Source of the DNA: Streptomyces sp. LBL
Lineage (GTDB): Bacteria; Actinomycetota; Actinomycetes; Streptomycetales; Streptomycetaceae
Direction: 5' to 3'
Assembly (NCBI RefSeq): GCF_029893585.1
Contig: NZ_JARXYX010000013.1
Span: 1-64,000, forward strand
DNA: 64,000 nt
The first letter of the stretch is position 1. Each line of letters begins with the position of its first letter. Shown in pieces: positions 57,073 to 64,000 of this stretch. A program made the position numbers and the translations under genes. The notes beneath the pieces were generated by a model. It was not told where the DNA came from, searched no databases, and saw nothing but the letters and a program-made list of their open reading frames with translations.

Positions 57073-57534
57073 ATGGACGCTGTGCGGCTCATAGTGACGA
57101 GCAGACGCGCGCTGGCAGGGAGCGGTGATGCGTCTCAGATCCTGACGGAGGTGTGGCAGGCACAGGCCCTGGCTCAGGCGATAGGCAGCCGCCTCGCGGT
57201 CTCCGGCCCACCCGAACTGCGGGGCGAAGCACTGGGGTTGACCGAGCTGGCGGGCAGGGGCTGCGGAGTACTGGACCGACCGGACATCGACACCAAGGCC
57301 CTGCGGGCGGCCCAGCTCACCGACCTGGGCGACGCGCGCCAGGCCCTCATCTGCCTCGGCGGCCTCCTCGGCGAGGTGGGCATGGCCCTGGTCGCCCTCG
57401 CCTCCGCCGCCGACGACGAGAGCACGTACTGGCAGTGCATGGAAGCGATCGACGCGGCGGACGAATCCAGAGACAGAGTGAGAGAGATGCTCCGCAGGCT
57501 GGCGGAAAGGGATGAGGCATTACCGGCGTCCTGA
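57073..57534 (+). CDS. DUF6099-like protein
   Basis: 153 residues, mostly helical, without a known catalytic motif. MDAVRLIVTSRRALA and AQALAQAIGSRLAVSGPPEL fit a Streptomyces-specific family that I recall as DUF6099. It is preceded by an AT-rich ~140-bp region (56900-57050), atypical for the surroundings, that probably holds its promoter. It lies just before the interrupted LLM oxidoreductase gene. Confidence 0.7.
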   Translation: MDAVRLIVTSRRALAGSGDASQILTEVWQAQALAQAIGSRLAVSGPPELRGEALGLTELAGRGCGVLDRPDIDTKALRAAQLTDLGDARQALICLGGLLGEVGMALVALASAADDESTYWQCMEAIDAADESRDRVREMLRRLAERDEALPAS

Positions 57535-57665
57535 GCGCCGACGAGCCGCGGCCGACCCGCCGCCCAGGTGCGGGAGATCCGACGCCCGGCTGCCGCAGCC
57601 GCCGGGACGGGGCGACCGGGGGACCGCTGCGGCCGGCCGGCCCCCCGGCGTGCAGGATGGGGTGC

Positions 57666-57767
57666 ATGGACCTTCGCATCTTCACCGAGCCCCAGCAGGG
57701 CGCCAGCTACGACACCCTCCTCACCGTCGCCAAGGCCACCGAGGACCTCGGCTTCGACGCGTTCTTC
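57666..57767 (+). pseudogene. N-terminal fragment of a F420-dependent LLM-class oxidoreductase gene, interrupted by the prophage
   Basis: MDLRIFTEPQQGASYDTLL and VAKATEDLGFDAFF are the start of a LLM-class F420-dependent oxidoreductase. After DAFF the sequence leaves the family (family members continue as R-S-D-H-Y) and runs into the integrase region. The rest of the gene should resume at the far end of the prophage beyond the window. Confidence 0.8.
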
Positions 57768-57790
57768 AGAACCGGTACCGTATCTACCCA
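57755..57790. other. Left attachment site (attL) of the prophage
   Basis: The similarity of the LLM gene to its family ends at about 57767 within TTCTTC, and prophage sequence with the integrase starts within 60 bp. The core lies near here; the exact crossover dinucleotide cannot be placed without attR. Confidence 0.65.
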
Positions 57791-57825
57791 TGGAGCTAAT
57801 CGCCCTGGGGGACAGGGGTCAGGAC

Positions 57826-59565
57826 ATGATCAGGGCCGTCACGTACGAGCGCCAGAGCCATAAGAGCGAGACCGACAGTCAAGCGTCTCCGAAGATGCAG
57901 CGGGACAAGAGTGTCGCGTACATCAACAGTCAGGACAACTGGTCACACGTAGACGTCGACTACTCGGACATCGGCATTTCCGGCTACGATCCCAACGTTT
58001 ACCGGCCAGGGTTTGAGCGACTGTTGGAGGACGCTCGCGCCCGCAAGTTCGACGTCGTAGTGATCTACATGCTTTCCCGTCTGACGCGCCAGGGGGCCGC
58101 GGAGGCGCTGAAGATCCAACAGGAGTTGGCCAACCATGGCGTCGCACTCGTCTCGACGCAAGAGCCCTTCATCAACACTTCGGACGACAATCCGTTCGGC
58201 GTCGCATTCTTCGCGCTTATCGCGGGGCTCGCGCACCAAGAATCCAAGAACAAATCCAAGTTTATCCGGGACGCGTTCGCCGAACTCAAGGCGCGCGGCT
58301 CCCACTCGTCCGGTCCAGTCCCGTACGGATTCAAGGCAGAGCCCATCCAGGTCGACAAAATCACAATCCGGAAGCTCAGCCCTGGACCACGGCACGGCGG
58401 AGATATCGGGGCAGATTCGATGCCGGCGGACGTCGTTGAATACGTCATCTCTGAGGCGGAGTCAGGAGCGAAGGCTAACGCCATCGCATCCGACCTGACG
58501 GAGAAGGGGGCACCGACGCCTCTTTACAGCCTTGACGAAGATCACGCCAATGCGCGACGTGAAGCGGCACGCCAGCGTCGGAAGAGCGGGAAGACAGACA
58601 GCGCGGGGAACGAGTGGTCGTCAACTGTCGTTACTCGCATTCTCCGTGACCCGCGGCTTGCCGGATTCGCTGTCGCTTCCACGGACGGCAAGACGAGGCG
58701 CCGCACGATCCTCCGGGACGAGCAGGGACAGCCGGTGCAGCCGCATGAAGGTTTCATCACGCCAACGCGCTGGTACGGCCTTCAGAAGCTCCTCGACGGC
58801 CGCAAGCGCGAGCGCAACATGGACAGGGCGGGGACGATGACGTTCCTTGGCTCATGGGGCGCCCTGAGGTGCGGCACCTGCGGGTGTGGAATGACCGTAG
58901 CTAACGCCGACGGGACGTACGTTTGCAACCTCCGTCGCAGCGTCGGTGACGCCCCGCGTCACGTCACCCGCATCGCCATGGGGGAGGCAGACAAGGTCGT
59001 TGCGTCGATGCTGTGGGAGAAGGTGGCAACGCTCGATCCCGAGGATGACAACGACGTTGCCCTCTTGGCAACGGCAGCTGAACGCTTCGCAACGCAAGGC
59101 GCCGACCCGGAAGCGGCAGCTGAGCTAGCCGAGCAGGACGCGCAGTTGGAGCACGTACAGCAGAGCATGAGGGAGCTGTACGAGGACCGAGACGAGGGCC
59201 TCTACGCAGGCCCGACGGGGCGCGCATCCTTTCGCGACACCATCCGGAAGTACCAGCAGCACGAGGCCCGGTGCACGCAGCGTATCGACGAGCTGAGGGC
59301 GTCAGCCAACACGGCCATTCAGCTGCCTATCGACGAGTGGTTCGAGGGCTCCGATGGTGGCGACCCGTTGTCGGAGGGAGGGCTATGGAGCCGATGGGAC
59401 ATCGCTGATAAACGCTCGTTCCTGTCCCTGTTCAGCGACTCCATCACGGTCAACCCAGCCACAACGCGACGCGGAACGGCATGGGAACGCGCGTTGGGGC
59501 GGCTCGAAGTCGACTGGGCGAAGCCAGCGGAGCCCAATGAAGGTAACGAGTCGGTATCGGCTTAG
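57826..59565 (+). CDS. int: Large serine recombinase (phage integrase, phiBT1-like)
   Basis: 579 residues. The N-terminal resolvase domain has the catalytic Ser in YERQSH (Ser11), with SDIGISGYDPNVYRPGFERL and VVIYMLSRLTRQGA. A recombinase domain and a zinc-ribbon region (CGTCGCG ... CNLRR) follow, then a coiled-coil stretch (about residues 420-480). The C-terminal EWFEG-x-D-x-GD...EGGLWSRWDI...RSFLSLFSDS segment closely resembles phage phiBT1 integrase, which is of similar length. It integrates the phage into the LLM gene and lies directly beside attL. ATG at 57826 is preferred; an ATG at 57790 has no ribosome site. Confidence 0.93.
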   Translation: MIRAVTYERQSHKSETDSQASPKMQRDKSVAYINSQDNWSHVDVDYSDIGISGYDPNVYRPGFERLLEDARARKFDVVVIYMLSRLTRQGAAEALKIQQELANHGVALVSTQEPFINTSDDNPFGVAFFALIAGLAHQESKNKSKFIRDAFAELKARGSHSSGPVPYGFKAEPIQVDKITIRKLSPGPRHGGDIGADSMPADVVEYVISEAESGAKANAIASDLTEKGAPTPLYSLDEDHANARREAARQRRKSGKTDSAGNEWSSTVVTRILRDPRLAGFAVASTDGKTRRRTILRDEQGQPVQPHEGFITPTRWYGLQKLLDGRKRERNMDRAGTMTFLGSWGALRCGTCGCGMTVANADGTYVCNLRRSVGDAPRHVTRIAMGEADKVVASMLWEKVATLDPEDDNDVALLATAAERFATQGADPEAAAELAEQDAQLEHVQQSMRELYEDRDEGLYAGPTGRASFRDTIRKYQQHEARCTQRIDELRASANTAIQLPIDEWFEGSDGGDPLSEGGLWSRWDIADKRSFLSLFSDSITVNPATTRRGTAWERALGRLEVDWAKPAEPNEGNESVSA

Positions 59566-59733
59566 GGGGCGCGGGGGCGTACGCGGAAAATTTCGCCACG
59601 TCCACCCCTCCCTCGTCCACGTCGCCCCGCGGCTCCCTCATCCACAGGACCCTGTGGATAACTCCAACGGGTGAGTGGTGGGGCGTGTTTGATGACTGAA
59701 CGTAGCCGGTGAGGCCATTCTGAGGTCCAAATA

Positions 59734-59806
59734 GCCAAACTAACCCCCTATTTCTAACTCTTCTTAACGCGTGTTAGAGAGAAGTAAAATAGGGGGTTAG
59801 TTTGGC
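59734..59806. repeat. 20-bp perfect inverted repeat after the integrase gene
   Basis: The 20-base arms at 59734-59753 and 59787-59806 are exact complements and AT-rich (~42% GC), with a 33-base loop that has a further CTAAC/GTTAG pairing. It lies 170 bp after the int stop. It is probably an intrinsic terminator or a cruciform used by the phage. Confidence 0.8.
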
Positions 59807-59909
59807 AGTTTGCGTCAAGCCTGTCCGGGGCGGAGGATGCGGGCGACGTGGGGCAGTCGCGTCACATCCTGCCCCGATTACGACATGACCCATGTGGGAG
59901 GTGGCACAC

Positions 59910-60869
59910 ATGGGCCAGTGTCAGGGGCAGGACTGCGGAGAGGCGGCAGTGATCGGGCGTTGGTGTCCGGGTCACGCCGTCCGGGCGTACCGGAGGGAGG
60001 CTGTCCGGCCGACGGTGGCGCGCAAGGTTGCCCGGGTGGTCGCGCGCACCTGTGCTGCCGGGCACGGCTGCCGGTTTCCAGCGGTCGGGGACGACCTGTG
60101 CGGCCGGCACAGCCGGCAGATGGAGCGACGGGGGAGGACGACGCCGATTGCTCAGCGCCGGCCCCGTGGCGCCGCATCGGAGAGGAACGAGCAGGGGCGT
60201 AAACAGTGCTCCGTGTGTCTGACGTGGCAAGCGCTCACGGCTTACGCTGCGTCGCCTGCCCAGGCAGACGGCCTACAGCCTCGCTGCAAGGGCTGTGCAC
60301 GCTTTGCAGCGTGCGGAGTGACCCCGGGGCGCTACGCCGCTCTCCTGGAGGCTCAGAGGGGCATGTGTGCCGTCTGTGAGCGTCCTGACCCCGCGGGGAA
60401 AGATCTGGTGGTTGACCACGGTGGCAAGTACCTCCGCGGACTGCTGTGTTCGCGATGCCGTATGGGGGTCGGACGGCTCGGAAACAGCGCGGAGCGCGCT
60501 ACGACGGCCGCGGAGTACCTGCGCACCTGGAGCGCCGGGCGGCCCAAAGCGGTATCGCCTTTACCTCCGGCGCCCCGTGACCGTCGTTGGTACGCGTTCA
60601 AGCTGACGCGGGACGAGTACGCGGCGAAGGTGGAGGCGCAGAGTGGAGGGTGCGCGGTGTGCGGGCATCCTCCGGGAGTACGTGCGTTGGCGGTTGACCA
60701 CGATCACGCCTGCTGCCCTCTTACTCCGACGTGCGGACGCTGCACGCGGGGGCTGTTGTGCGCGAACTGCAACATCGGAATTGGGTTGTTCGACGAGGAT
60801 GCCGCCCGGTTGGGCCGCGTGGTGTCGTATCTGAGCGGGGCTCTGACCAGCGCAAACGCGTTTCGATGA
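59910..60869 (+). CDS. Tandem recombination endonuclease VII-like protein
   Basis: 319 residues. Two endonuclease VII-like zinc-binding units follow a Cys-rich N terminus. The second is canonical: GCAVCG, VDHDHAC, RGLLCANCNIGIGLFDED. The first is partly degenerate: MCAVCE, VDHGGKYLRGLLCSRCRMGVG. In phages these enzymes resolve branched DNA during packaging or recombination. The ATG at 59910 follows GGGAGGTGG. The first unit keeps the Cys ligands but has lost the DH-D/H triplet, so only the second is probably active. Confidence 0.88.
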   Translation: MGQCQGQDCGEAAVIGRWCPGHAVRAYRREAVRPTVARKVARVVARTCAAGHGCRFPAVGDDLCGRHSRQMERRGRTTPIAQRRPRGAASERNEQGRKQCSVCLTWQALTAYAASPAQADGLQPRCKGCARFAACGVTPGRYAALLEAQRGMCAVCERPDPAGKDLVVDHGGKYLRGLLCSRCRMGVGRLGNSAERATTAAEYLRTWSAGRPKAVSPLPPAPRDRRWYAFKLTRDEYAAKVEAQSGGCAVCGHPPGVRALAVDHDHACCPLTPTCGRCTRGLLCANCNIGIGLFDEDAARLGRVVSYLSGALTSANAFR

Positions 60870-61072
60870 TCCTGTTTGATTCTCTTACGACATTACCTAT
60901 GTGTAGGGAGGTTGAGCGGCCGTCGCGAGTAGCGGGCGACCCTCTCCCTGCCTCGACGGCCGGCACCGCTCCCGACGCTCCCCGCTCTCTCCTCCGGGTT
61001 GATGACGCGGTTGTAGCGGTCCGGCCGTTCAAGACTTCCCGTCAGGCGAGCCTGGCGGACGAGGACGTCAGC

Positions 61073-61151
61073 GCGGTGTGTCGGCTACTGGTGCGGCCGA
61101 CGGGGACCAAATCCCCAACCTGCGAGGGTGCCGGTTCGATTCCGGGCCGCT
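61073..61151 (+). tRNA. Atypical tRNA-Leu(CAA)-like structure
   Basis: An anticodon arm GGGG-ACCAAAT-CCCC gives anticodon CAA. A D-arm (CGGC ... GCCG) and a variable arm (ACCT-GCGA-GGGT) are present, and the T-arm CCGG-TTCGATT-CCGG is good. The acceptor stem pairs poorly: GCGG matches CCGC but the next three pairs fail unless bases are deleted near 61147. It may be a decayed or noncanonical class II tRNA. It sits just before tRNA-Phe. Confidence 0.4.
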
Positions 61152-61160
61152 GACGTGCAC

Positions 61161-61233
61161 GCCGATCTAGCTCAGTTGGTAGAGCGCCGGAGTGAAATCC
61201 CGGAGGTCCCTGGTTCGAGTCCAAGGGTCGGCA
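61161..61233 (+). tRNA. tRNA-Phe (GAA)
   Basis: Acceptor GCCGATC/GGTCGGC (one GU pair), D-loop AGCTCAGTTGGTAGAGC, anticodon loop GTGAAAT (anticodon GAA) on a stem with one A-C mismatch, and T-arm CCCTG...TTCGAGT...CCAAGG. No encoded CCA. A phage-borne tRNA, clearly different from the host copy in the anticodon stem. Confidence 0.88.
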
Positions 61234-61363
61234 CAGAGGGGCGTCCCGTGCGTGACTGATCAGCACGCGCCCGATGTAGCAGCGACCGACGCGGGTCCAG
61301 AAGCGCTCTGGAGCCCGCGCGCGACCCGATGCGGCTGTCCGACGGCGGGACCCGGACAGCACT

Positions 61364-61437
61364 GCCTCCGTAGCTCAGCCGGCCAGAGCGCTGCTCTCGT
61401 AAAGCAGAGGTCGCGCGTTCGACTCGCGCCGGGGGCT
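61364..61437 (+). tRNA. tRNA-Thr (CGT)
   Basis: Acceptor GCCTCCG/CGGGGGC (one GU pair), anticodon arm CTGCT-CTCGTAA-AGCAG (anticodon CGT), T-arm GCGCG-TTCGACT-CGCGC. No encoded CCA. Complete cloverleaf. Confidence 0.95.
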
Positions 61438-61489
61438 CTAGACGCAAGGTTGTGAGGCGTTTGGCTTGCTGAACCTCGCGCCTCACGTG

Positions 61490-61783
61490 CTAGTTACCGA
61501 TCACCACACCACACAGGGACCGCGCCTTCCGGTATTCCAACCGGGTGCGTAAATCAAAACCCTGATGGGGATCTTCAGCTTCAGAACGAAACATCCGAAT
61601 ATGCTGACGGTGAACATTTCCAGTAGCGTGACCATGTAGGCACGTTTCCCTTTCGGTAGCGACCGGTTCCCAGCGAACCGCGAGACTCGCGTCCCGCCAT
61701 CTCTGTGCTGTTTCCAACTCCAGATCAGGAATCTCGTCCCTACCATGTCCTAGCTCTTCAAGTGTAACCCCAGCGGTGGACAA
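61490..61783 (-). CDS. Unresolved minus-strand reading frame in a low-GC stretch
   Basis: The ~290 bp between tRNA-Thr and tRNA-Pro are much less GC-rich than the surroundings. One frame encodes about 97 hydrophilic residues with no ATG until late (TTG at 61781-61783 is the only early start; EELGHGRDEIPD; RWRDASLAVRWEPV; ends GVVIGN). Another frame, 61501-61635, begins at an ATG preceded by AAAGGGAAA and encodes a 44-residue peptide with one hydrophobic segment (LLEMFTVSIFGCFVL). I cannot tell which is used; the first looks more like a natural protein but may be a truncated gene. Confidence 0.3.
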   Translation of the reverse strand: MSTAGVTLEELGHGRDEIPDLELETAQRWRDASLAVRWEPVATERETCLHGHATGNVHRQHIRMFRSEAEDPHQGFDLRTRLEYRKARSLCGVVIGN

Positions 61784-61797
61784 AAGCGCTGGTACCG

Positions 61798-61873
61798 CGG
61801 GACGTAGTTCAGAGGTCAGAGCACCCGCTTTGGGAGCGGGGAGTCGGAGGTTCGAATCCTCCCGTCCCGACCA
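61798..61873 (+). tRNA. tRNA-Pro (TGG)
   Basis: Acceptor CGGGACG/CGTCCCG, anticodon arm CCCGC-TTTGGGA-GCGGG (anticodon TGG), T-arm GGAGG-TTCGAAT-CCTCC, discriminator A, and an encoded CCA at 61871-61873. Perfect stems. Confidence 0.95.
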
Positions 61874-61925
61874 CATACACAGCCCCGCCCCGGAGGAAAG
61901 TTCCCGGGAGCGGGGTTGGCTACGT

Positions 61926-62180
61926 TCACGTCGACGGCACCGCCCTGAACGTGCACGTCCAATACTGCTGAGTGAAACCGGCCTGGCGCTTCGACCCTTC
62001 GGTCTGTTGCTCCAGCTTCCAGCCGGCCAGCTCAATCCGGTTGATCGCCATTCCCAACCCACCGTCAATGCGGCCCGGTATGGCGTGGATGACGCGTGTG
62101 TAGACCTGATCCCCGCGCTTGTACGCCTTCGCTGCATGCCTGTCAGCGTCCGACGTAGAGCGCCTCGTAAAGAGCCCCAT
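61926..62180 (-). CDS. Small conserved phage-type hypothetical protein
   Basis: 84 residues starting MGLFTRRSTSDADRHAAKAY and including KRGDQVYTRVIHAIPG, GLGMAINRIELAGWKLEQQ and a last strand with FTQQYWTCTFRAV. The alternating strand-helix-strand layout resembles small DUF4177-like proteins common in Streptomyces and their phages. The ribosome site is weak. It is divergent from the HNH gene with 29 bp between starts. Function unknown. Confidence 0.6.
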   Translation of the reverse strand: MGLFTRRSTSDADRHAAKAYKRGDQVYTRVIHAIPGRIDGGLGMAINRIELAGWKLEQQTEGSKRQAGFTQQYWTCTFRAVPST

Positions 62181-62209
62181 GAGCGAACAGAGTAGCGGGA
62201 GGTGAGCGC

Positions 62210-62515
62210 ATGGCGTGGGCAGGCAGTACACGCAGAGCCCGCCTCCCGAAGGACTGGGCTCGTACACGGCGCCGGATACTGAGGCGCGACAACCATGCGT
62301 GTCAGACCCGCTTCTCTGATGGGCGCATGTGTGGCGCACCTGCCAATCAGGTTGACCACGTGGTGCCAGGTGACGACCACGGTGACGCCAACCTCCAGGC
62401 CCTGTGCCAGTGGTGCCACACGCACAAGAGCAGTAGTGAGGGTGGTACAGCAGCTGCTCTCACACGCGTGCGCACCGACAGGCCCAAGCCAACCCACCCC
62501 GCACTGGAGGACTAG
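62210..62515 (+). CDS. HNH endonuclease
   Basis: 101 residues. WARTRRRILRRDNHACQTRF begins the motif, and a Cys pair brackets QVDHVVPGDDHGDANLQALC and WCHTHKSS, giving the His-Asn-His core. A GGGAGGTG site precedes the ATG. Phage HNH proteins next to terminase genes assist DNA packaging; here terminase starts 1.3 kb downstream. Confidence 0.92.
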   Translation: MAWAGSTRRARLPKDWARTRRRILRRDNHACQTRFSDGRMCGAPANQVDHVVPGDDHGDANLQALCQWCHTHKSSSEGGTAAALTRVRTDRPKPTHPALED

Positions 62516-62518
62516 CCC

Positions 62519-62770
62519 GTGAGCGGTGCCCATGTGGTGCTGGAGGAGGCAGACGACACAGGCGCAGACGGAGTCATCGTGACTCGCGTGACTGTGAACG
62601 GTGTTGATGTCGGCAAGCTCGCGAAGGCGCCGAAGATCAGCGTCGGCCACGATCGCACGTGCACGACGCTCACACTCACGCTCGTGCCGGCTCGCCTGGA
62701 GATCAAGGGCGAGCTGAGCGACGGAGAGCGTCGCGAACCTCGCGCCGGCTTTGCTGCGAAGATCGACTAG
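62519..62770 (+). CDS. Hypothetical phage protein
   Basis: 83 residues from a GTG start 4 bp after the HNH stop. Strand-rich: VVLEEADDTGADGVIVTRVT, ISVGHDRTCTTLTLTLVP. No family recognised. Its position in the phage operon makes it likely to be translated with the HNH gene. Confidence 0.55.
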   Translation: MSGAHVVLEEADDTGADGVIVTRVTVNGVDVGKLAKAPKISVGHDRTCTTLTLTLVPARLEIKGELSDGERREPRAGFAAKID

Positions 62771-62945
62771 CCCTGGACCAGGGGGGTGACCCCCTTCCGC
62801 CCACCCTTCGAACCGTAAAGGTGCTGGGCCTCGCGCTCTGTACGGGTCTGGGGATCCAAAATGTAACGGCTAGCACCCCCGAGCCGGCAGGCCCGGAGAC
62901 GGCCGCATAGGGCTTCCTAGGGGCATCTGAGCGTCGACCTAGGGC

Positions 62946-63034
62946 GTAAGCGTTACTCGCCAGCTGGTCTGACGGATATGGTTTCTGCAGGTCAGAGGCT
63001 TGTAAGTGTTACACGGTGCATCTATAATGGAGTC
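62946..63034 (+). promoter_or_regulatory. Phage promoter with repeated palindromic operators; probably leaderless
   Basis: TTGTAA (63000-63005), 17 bp, then TATAAT (63023-63028) is a strong sigma-70-type promoter. Transcription should start near 63034-63036, exactly at the ATG of the primase-polymerase gene, so the mRNA is probably leaderless. Two palindromes, GTAAGCGTTAC at 62946-62956 and GTAAGTGTTAC at 63002-63012 (overlapping the -35), are 56 bp apart and look like repressor operators. Confidence 0.65.
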
Positions 63035-63640
63035 ATGATGAAGATCGAGCGACAGTGCGCGACCTGCGAGGGCGACATGCCTCTTGCTGCTCGCGCGGAC
63101 GCTCGGACGTGCTCCACCCGGTGCCGCGTTGCTGCACACCGTGCGGCGAAGAAGCAGGTGTTCCCCGTCGAGTTGACGACCCGCGACAGGTGGGTGCGTC
63201 GAGCCGGCGACAAGCGTCCACTGACGACGACCGGCAGGGCCGCGTCAAGCACTGACGCTCGAACCTGGAGCACCTACAAGAACGCCGCGGAGTCCGTGGC
63301 AGGCGTCGGTCTGGGCTTTGTCCTGTCCGACGTCGACGACGTGGTCTGCATCGACTTGGACCACTGCCTCAATCCGCTCACCGGGCGTCTCGCCCCGTGG
63401 GCCGCAGCCATCGTTCGCGACGGGGGCGCCACCTACGTAGAGGTGTCCCCGTCCGGCGACGGGCTGCATATCTGGGGCCGCGCGCACGTCCGTCAGGGAC
63501 GCCGCATCCGACGCCCCGACGGCACGGCCGTGGAGATCTACGGAACCGGCCGGTACATCGCAATGACGGGTCGCCGACATGGCTCTTCCCCGTCCATCCT
63601 CGCGGACCTCTCCGCGGTGGTCTCCAAGCTGACGGCGTAG
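63035..63640 (+). CDS. Small phage primase-polymerase-like protein
   Basis: About 201 residues. A Cys-rich N terminus (CATCEGDMPLAARADARTC STRC) is followed by a bifunctional primase/polymerase-like domain: VCIDLDHCLNP (metal-binding D-x-D) and SPSGDGLHIWGRA. Full AEP primases usually have a helicase part, which is absent here. Start at ATG 63035 or 63038; a GGAG lies close by but the promoter suggests leaderless use. Confidence 0.75.
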   Translation: MMKIERQCATCEGDMPLAARADARTCSTRCRVAAHRAAKKQVFPVELTTRDRWVRRAGDKRPLTTTGRAASSTDARTWSTYKNAAESVAGVGLGFVLSDVDDVVCIDLDHCLNPLTGRLAPWAAAIVRDGGATYVEVSPSGDGLHIWGRAHVRQGRRIRRPDGTAVEIYGTGRYIAMTGRRHGSSPSILADLSAVVSKLTA

Positions 63641-63685
63641 CTCCCGACATGGGCGGCGCTGCCGTTCATACCCGGGAGGTACCCC

Positions 63686-63847
63686 ATGGCTCAGCCCATG
63701 CCGAGCTTCATCTTCGAGGACGGCACCCTCCGTGAGTTCACGCCGGAGGACCTGGAGCGGCTCACGGAGACCGTGGATCGGGTGCTCGCGCGCATGTGCG
63801 CCGCGGGTGCCGCCTTCTCCACGTCGAACGTCGACGAGGTCTCCTGA
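63686..63847 (+). CDS. Small phage protein before terminase
   Basis: 53 residues with an excellent GGGAGGT site: MAQPMPSFIFEDGTLREFTP, then DLERLTETVDRVLARMCAAG. Acidic and helical; no family recognised. Its stop overlaps the terminase ATG (TGATG), so it is coupled to it. Confidence 0.65.
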   Translation: MAQPMPSFIFEDGTLREFTPEDLERLTETVDRVLARMCAAGAAFSTSNVDEVS

Positions 63848-64000
63848 TGGCTGGCCGTGGACCCGCCCCAAAGGACCCATCGAAGCGCCGTCGACGCAAC
63901 GCCACCGACCCGGAGACCGTCATCGTCAACGACGGTGAACTCCGCGGCCCTGAGCTGCCGGAGGGAGTCCTCCCGGGTGATGAAGAGTGGCACGAGATGA
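63847..64000 (+). CDS. Phage terminase small subunit, partial (runs off the right edge)
   Basis: The 51 visible residues begin MAGRGPAPKDPSKRRRRNAT and continue with VIVNDGELRGPELPEGVLPG, EEWHEM. This start (AGRGPAPKDPxKRxRRN, then GELRGPELP) is typical of P27-type small terminase subunits in actinobacteriophages. It identifies the inserted element as a tailed-phage prophage. Confidence 0.85.
   Translation, partial: MAGRGPAPKDPSKRRRRNATDPETVIVNDGELRGPELPEGVLPGDEEWHEM

Noticed and set aside
60731..61153. A 140-codon plus-strand frame
   Set aside because: It overlaps the end of the endonuclease VII gene and a tRNA-like structure, with no protein-like features.
62782..62794. GGGGG-TGA-CCCCC as a terminator or cos site
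   Set aside because: The stem is only 5 bp without a T-run, and no staggered-cut evidence can be read from the sequence.

Overview
The window is high-GC actinobacterial DNA, almost certainly a Streptomyces chromosome. The evidence is strong third-position GC codon bias, GTG and TTG starts, XRE/DUF5753 plus DUF397 and BldD-partner-type ATPase genes, furA-katG, a SepF-like protein, a DUF6099 protein, and a nitrate reductase fused to a sulfite-reductase-type flavoprotein. It falls into three parts.

(1) About 0.6-42.6 kb is a dense defence island. From left to right it holds: a RelE-like/UvrD helicase translationally coupled to a very large DruE-like helicase (DEAD + DUF1998 + nuclease-like C terminus); an AAA ATPase/TOPRIM pair resembling AbiL/RloB or PARIS logic; a Beta-family protein; a small EACC1-like protein followed by a caspase-like/SF1-helicase fusion; an ATP-binding regulator divergent from an XRE/DUF397 pair; a two-gene SNF2-helicase plus giant N6-adenine methyltransferase unit (DISARM DrmD/DrmMI-like) with a Ser/Thr kinase and an unknown helical protein next to it; a type IV McrBC pair; an ATPase gene fragment; and a complete type II Wadjet operon (jetABCD) in which every gene overlaps the next by 4 nt. 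The island probably senses and destroys foreign DNA by several independent routes: methylation-based discrimination, modified-DNA cleavage, SMC-driven plasmid cleavage, and probable abortive or protease-mediated responses. At its left edge lies a decayed histidine-kinase tail.

(2) About 42.6-57.8 kb is ordinary chromosome: a VOC protein, an MFS exporter with a Ser-His repeat loop, an orphan double-glycine-leader peptide, katG-furA, a MarR/YceI divergent pair with a clear palindromic operator pair, the fused assimilatory nitrate reductase with GlnR-like boxes, a SepF-like protein, an AAA ATPase/MazG-like pair and a DUF6099 protein.

(3) From about 57.76 kb to the right edge is the left end of an integrated prophage. 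It interrupts the N-terminal part of a F420-dependent LLM-class oxidoreductase gene and begins with a phiBT1-like large serine integrase. It then carries a tandem endonuclease-VII protein, a tRNA cluster (Phe, Thr, Pro and an atypical Leu-like structure), HNH endonuclease, a small primase-polymerase with a likely leaderless promoter flanked by palindromic operators, and the start of the terminase small subunit at the window edge.

The most promising novel item is the EACC1 plus caspase/SF1-helicase/nuclease-like operon at 13.1-17.5 kb. Next are the RelE-UvrD/DruE-like pair at 0.6-9.8 kb and the stand-alone SNF2/methyltransferase unit. Annotations are from reading the sequence only; no database search was made.
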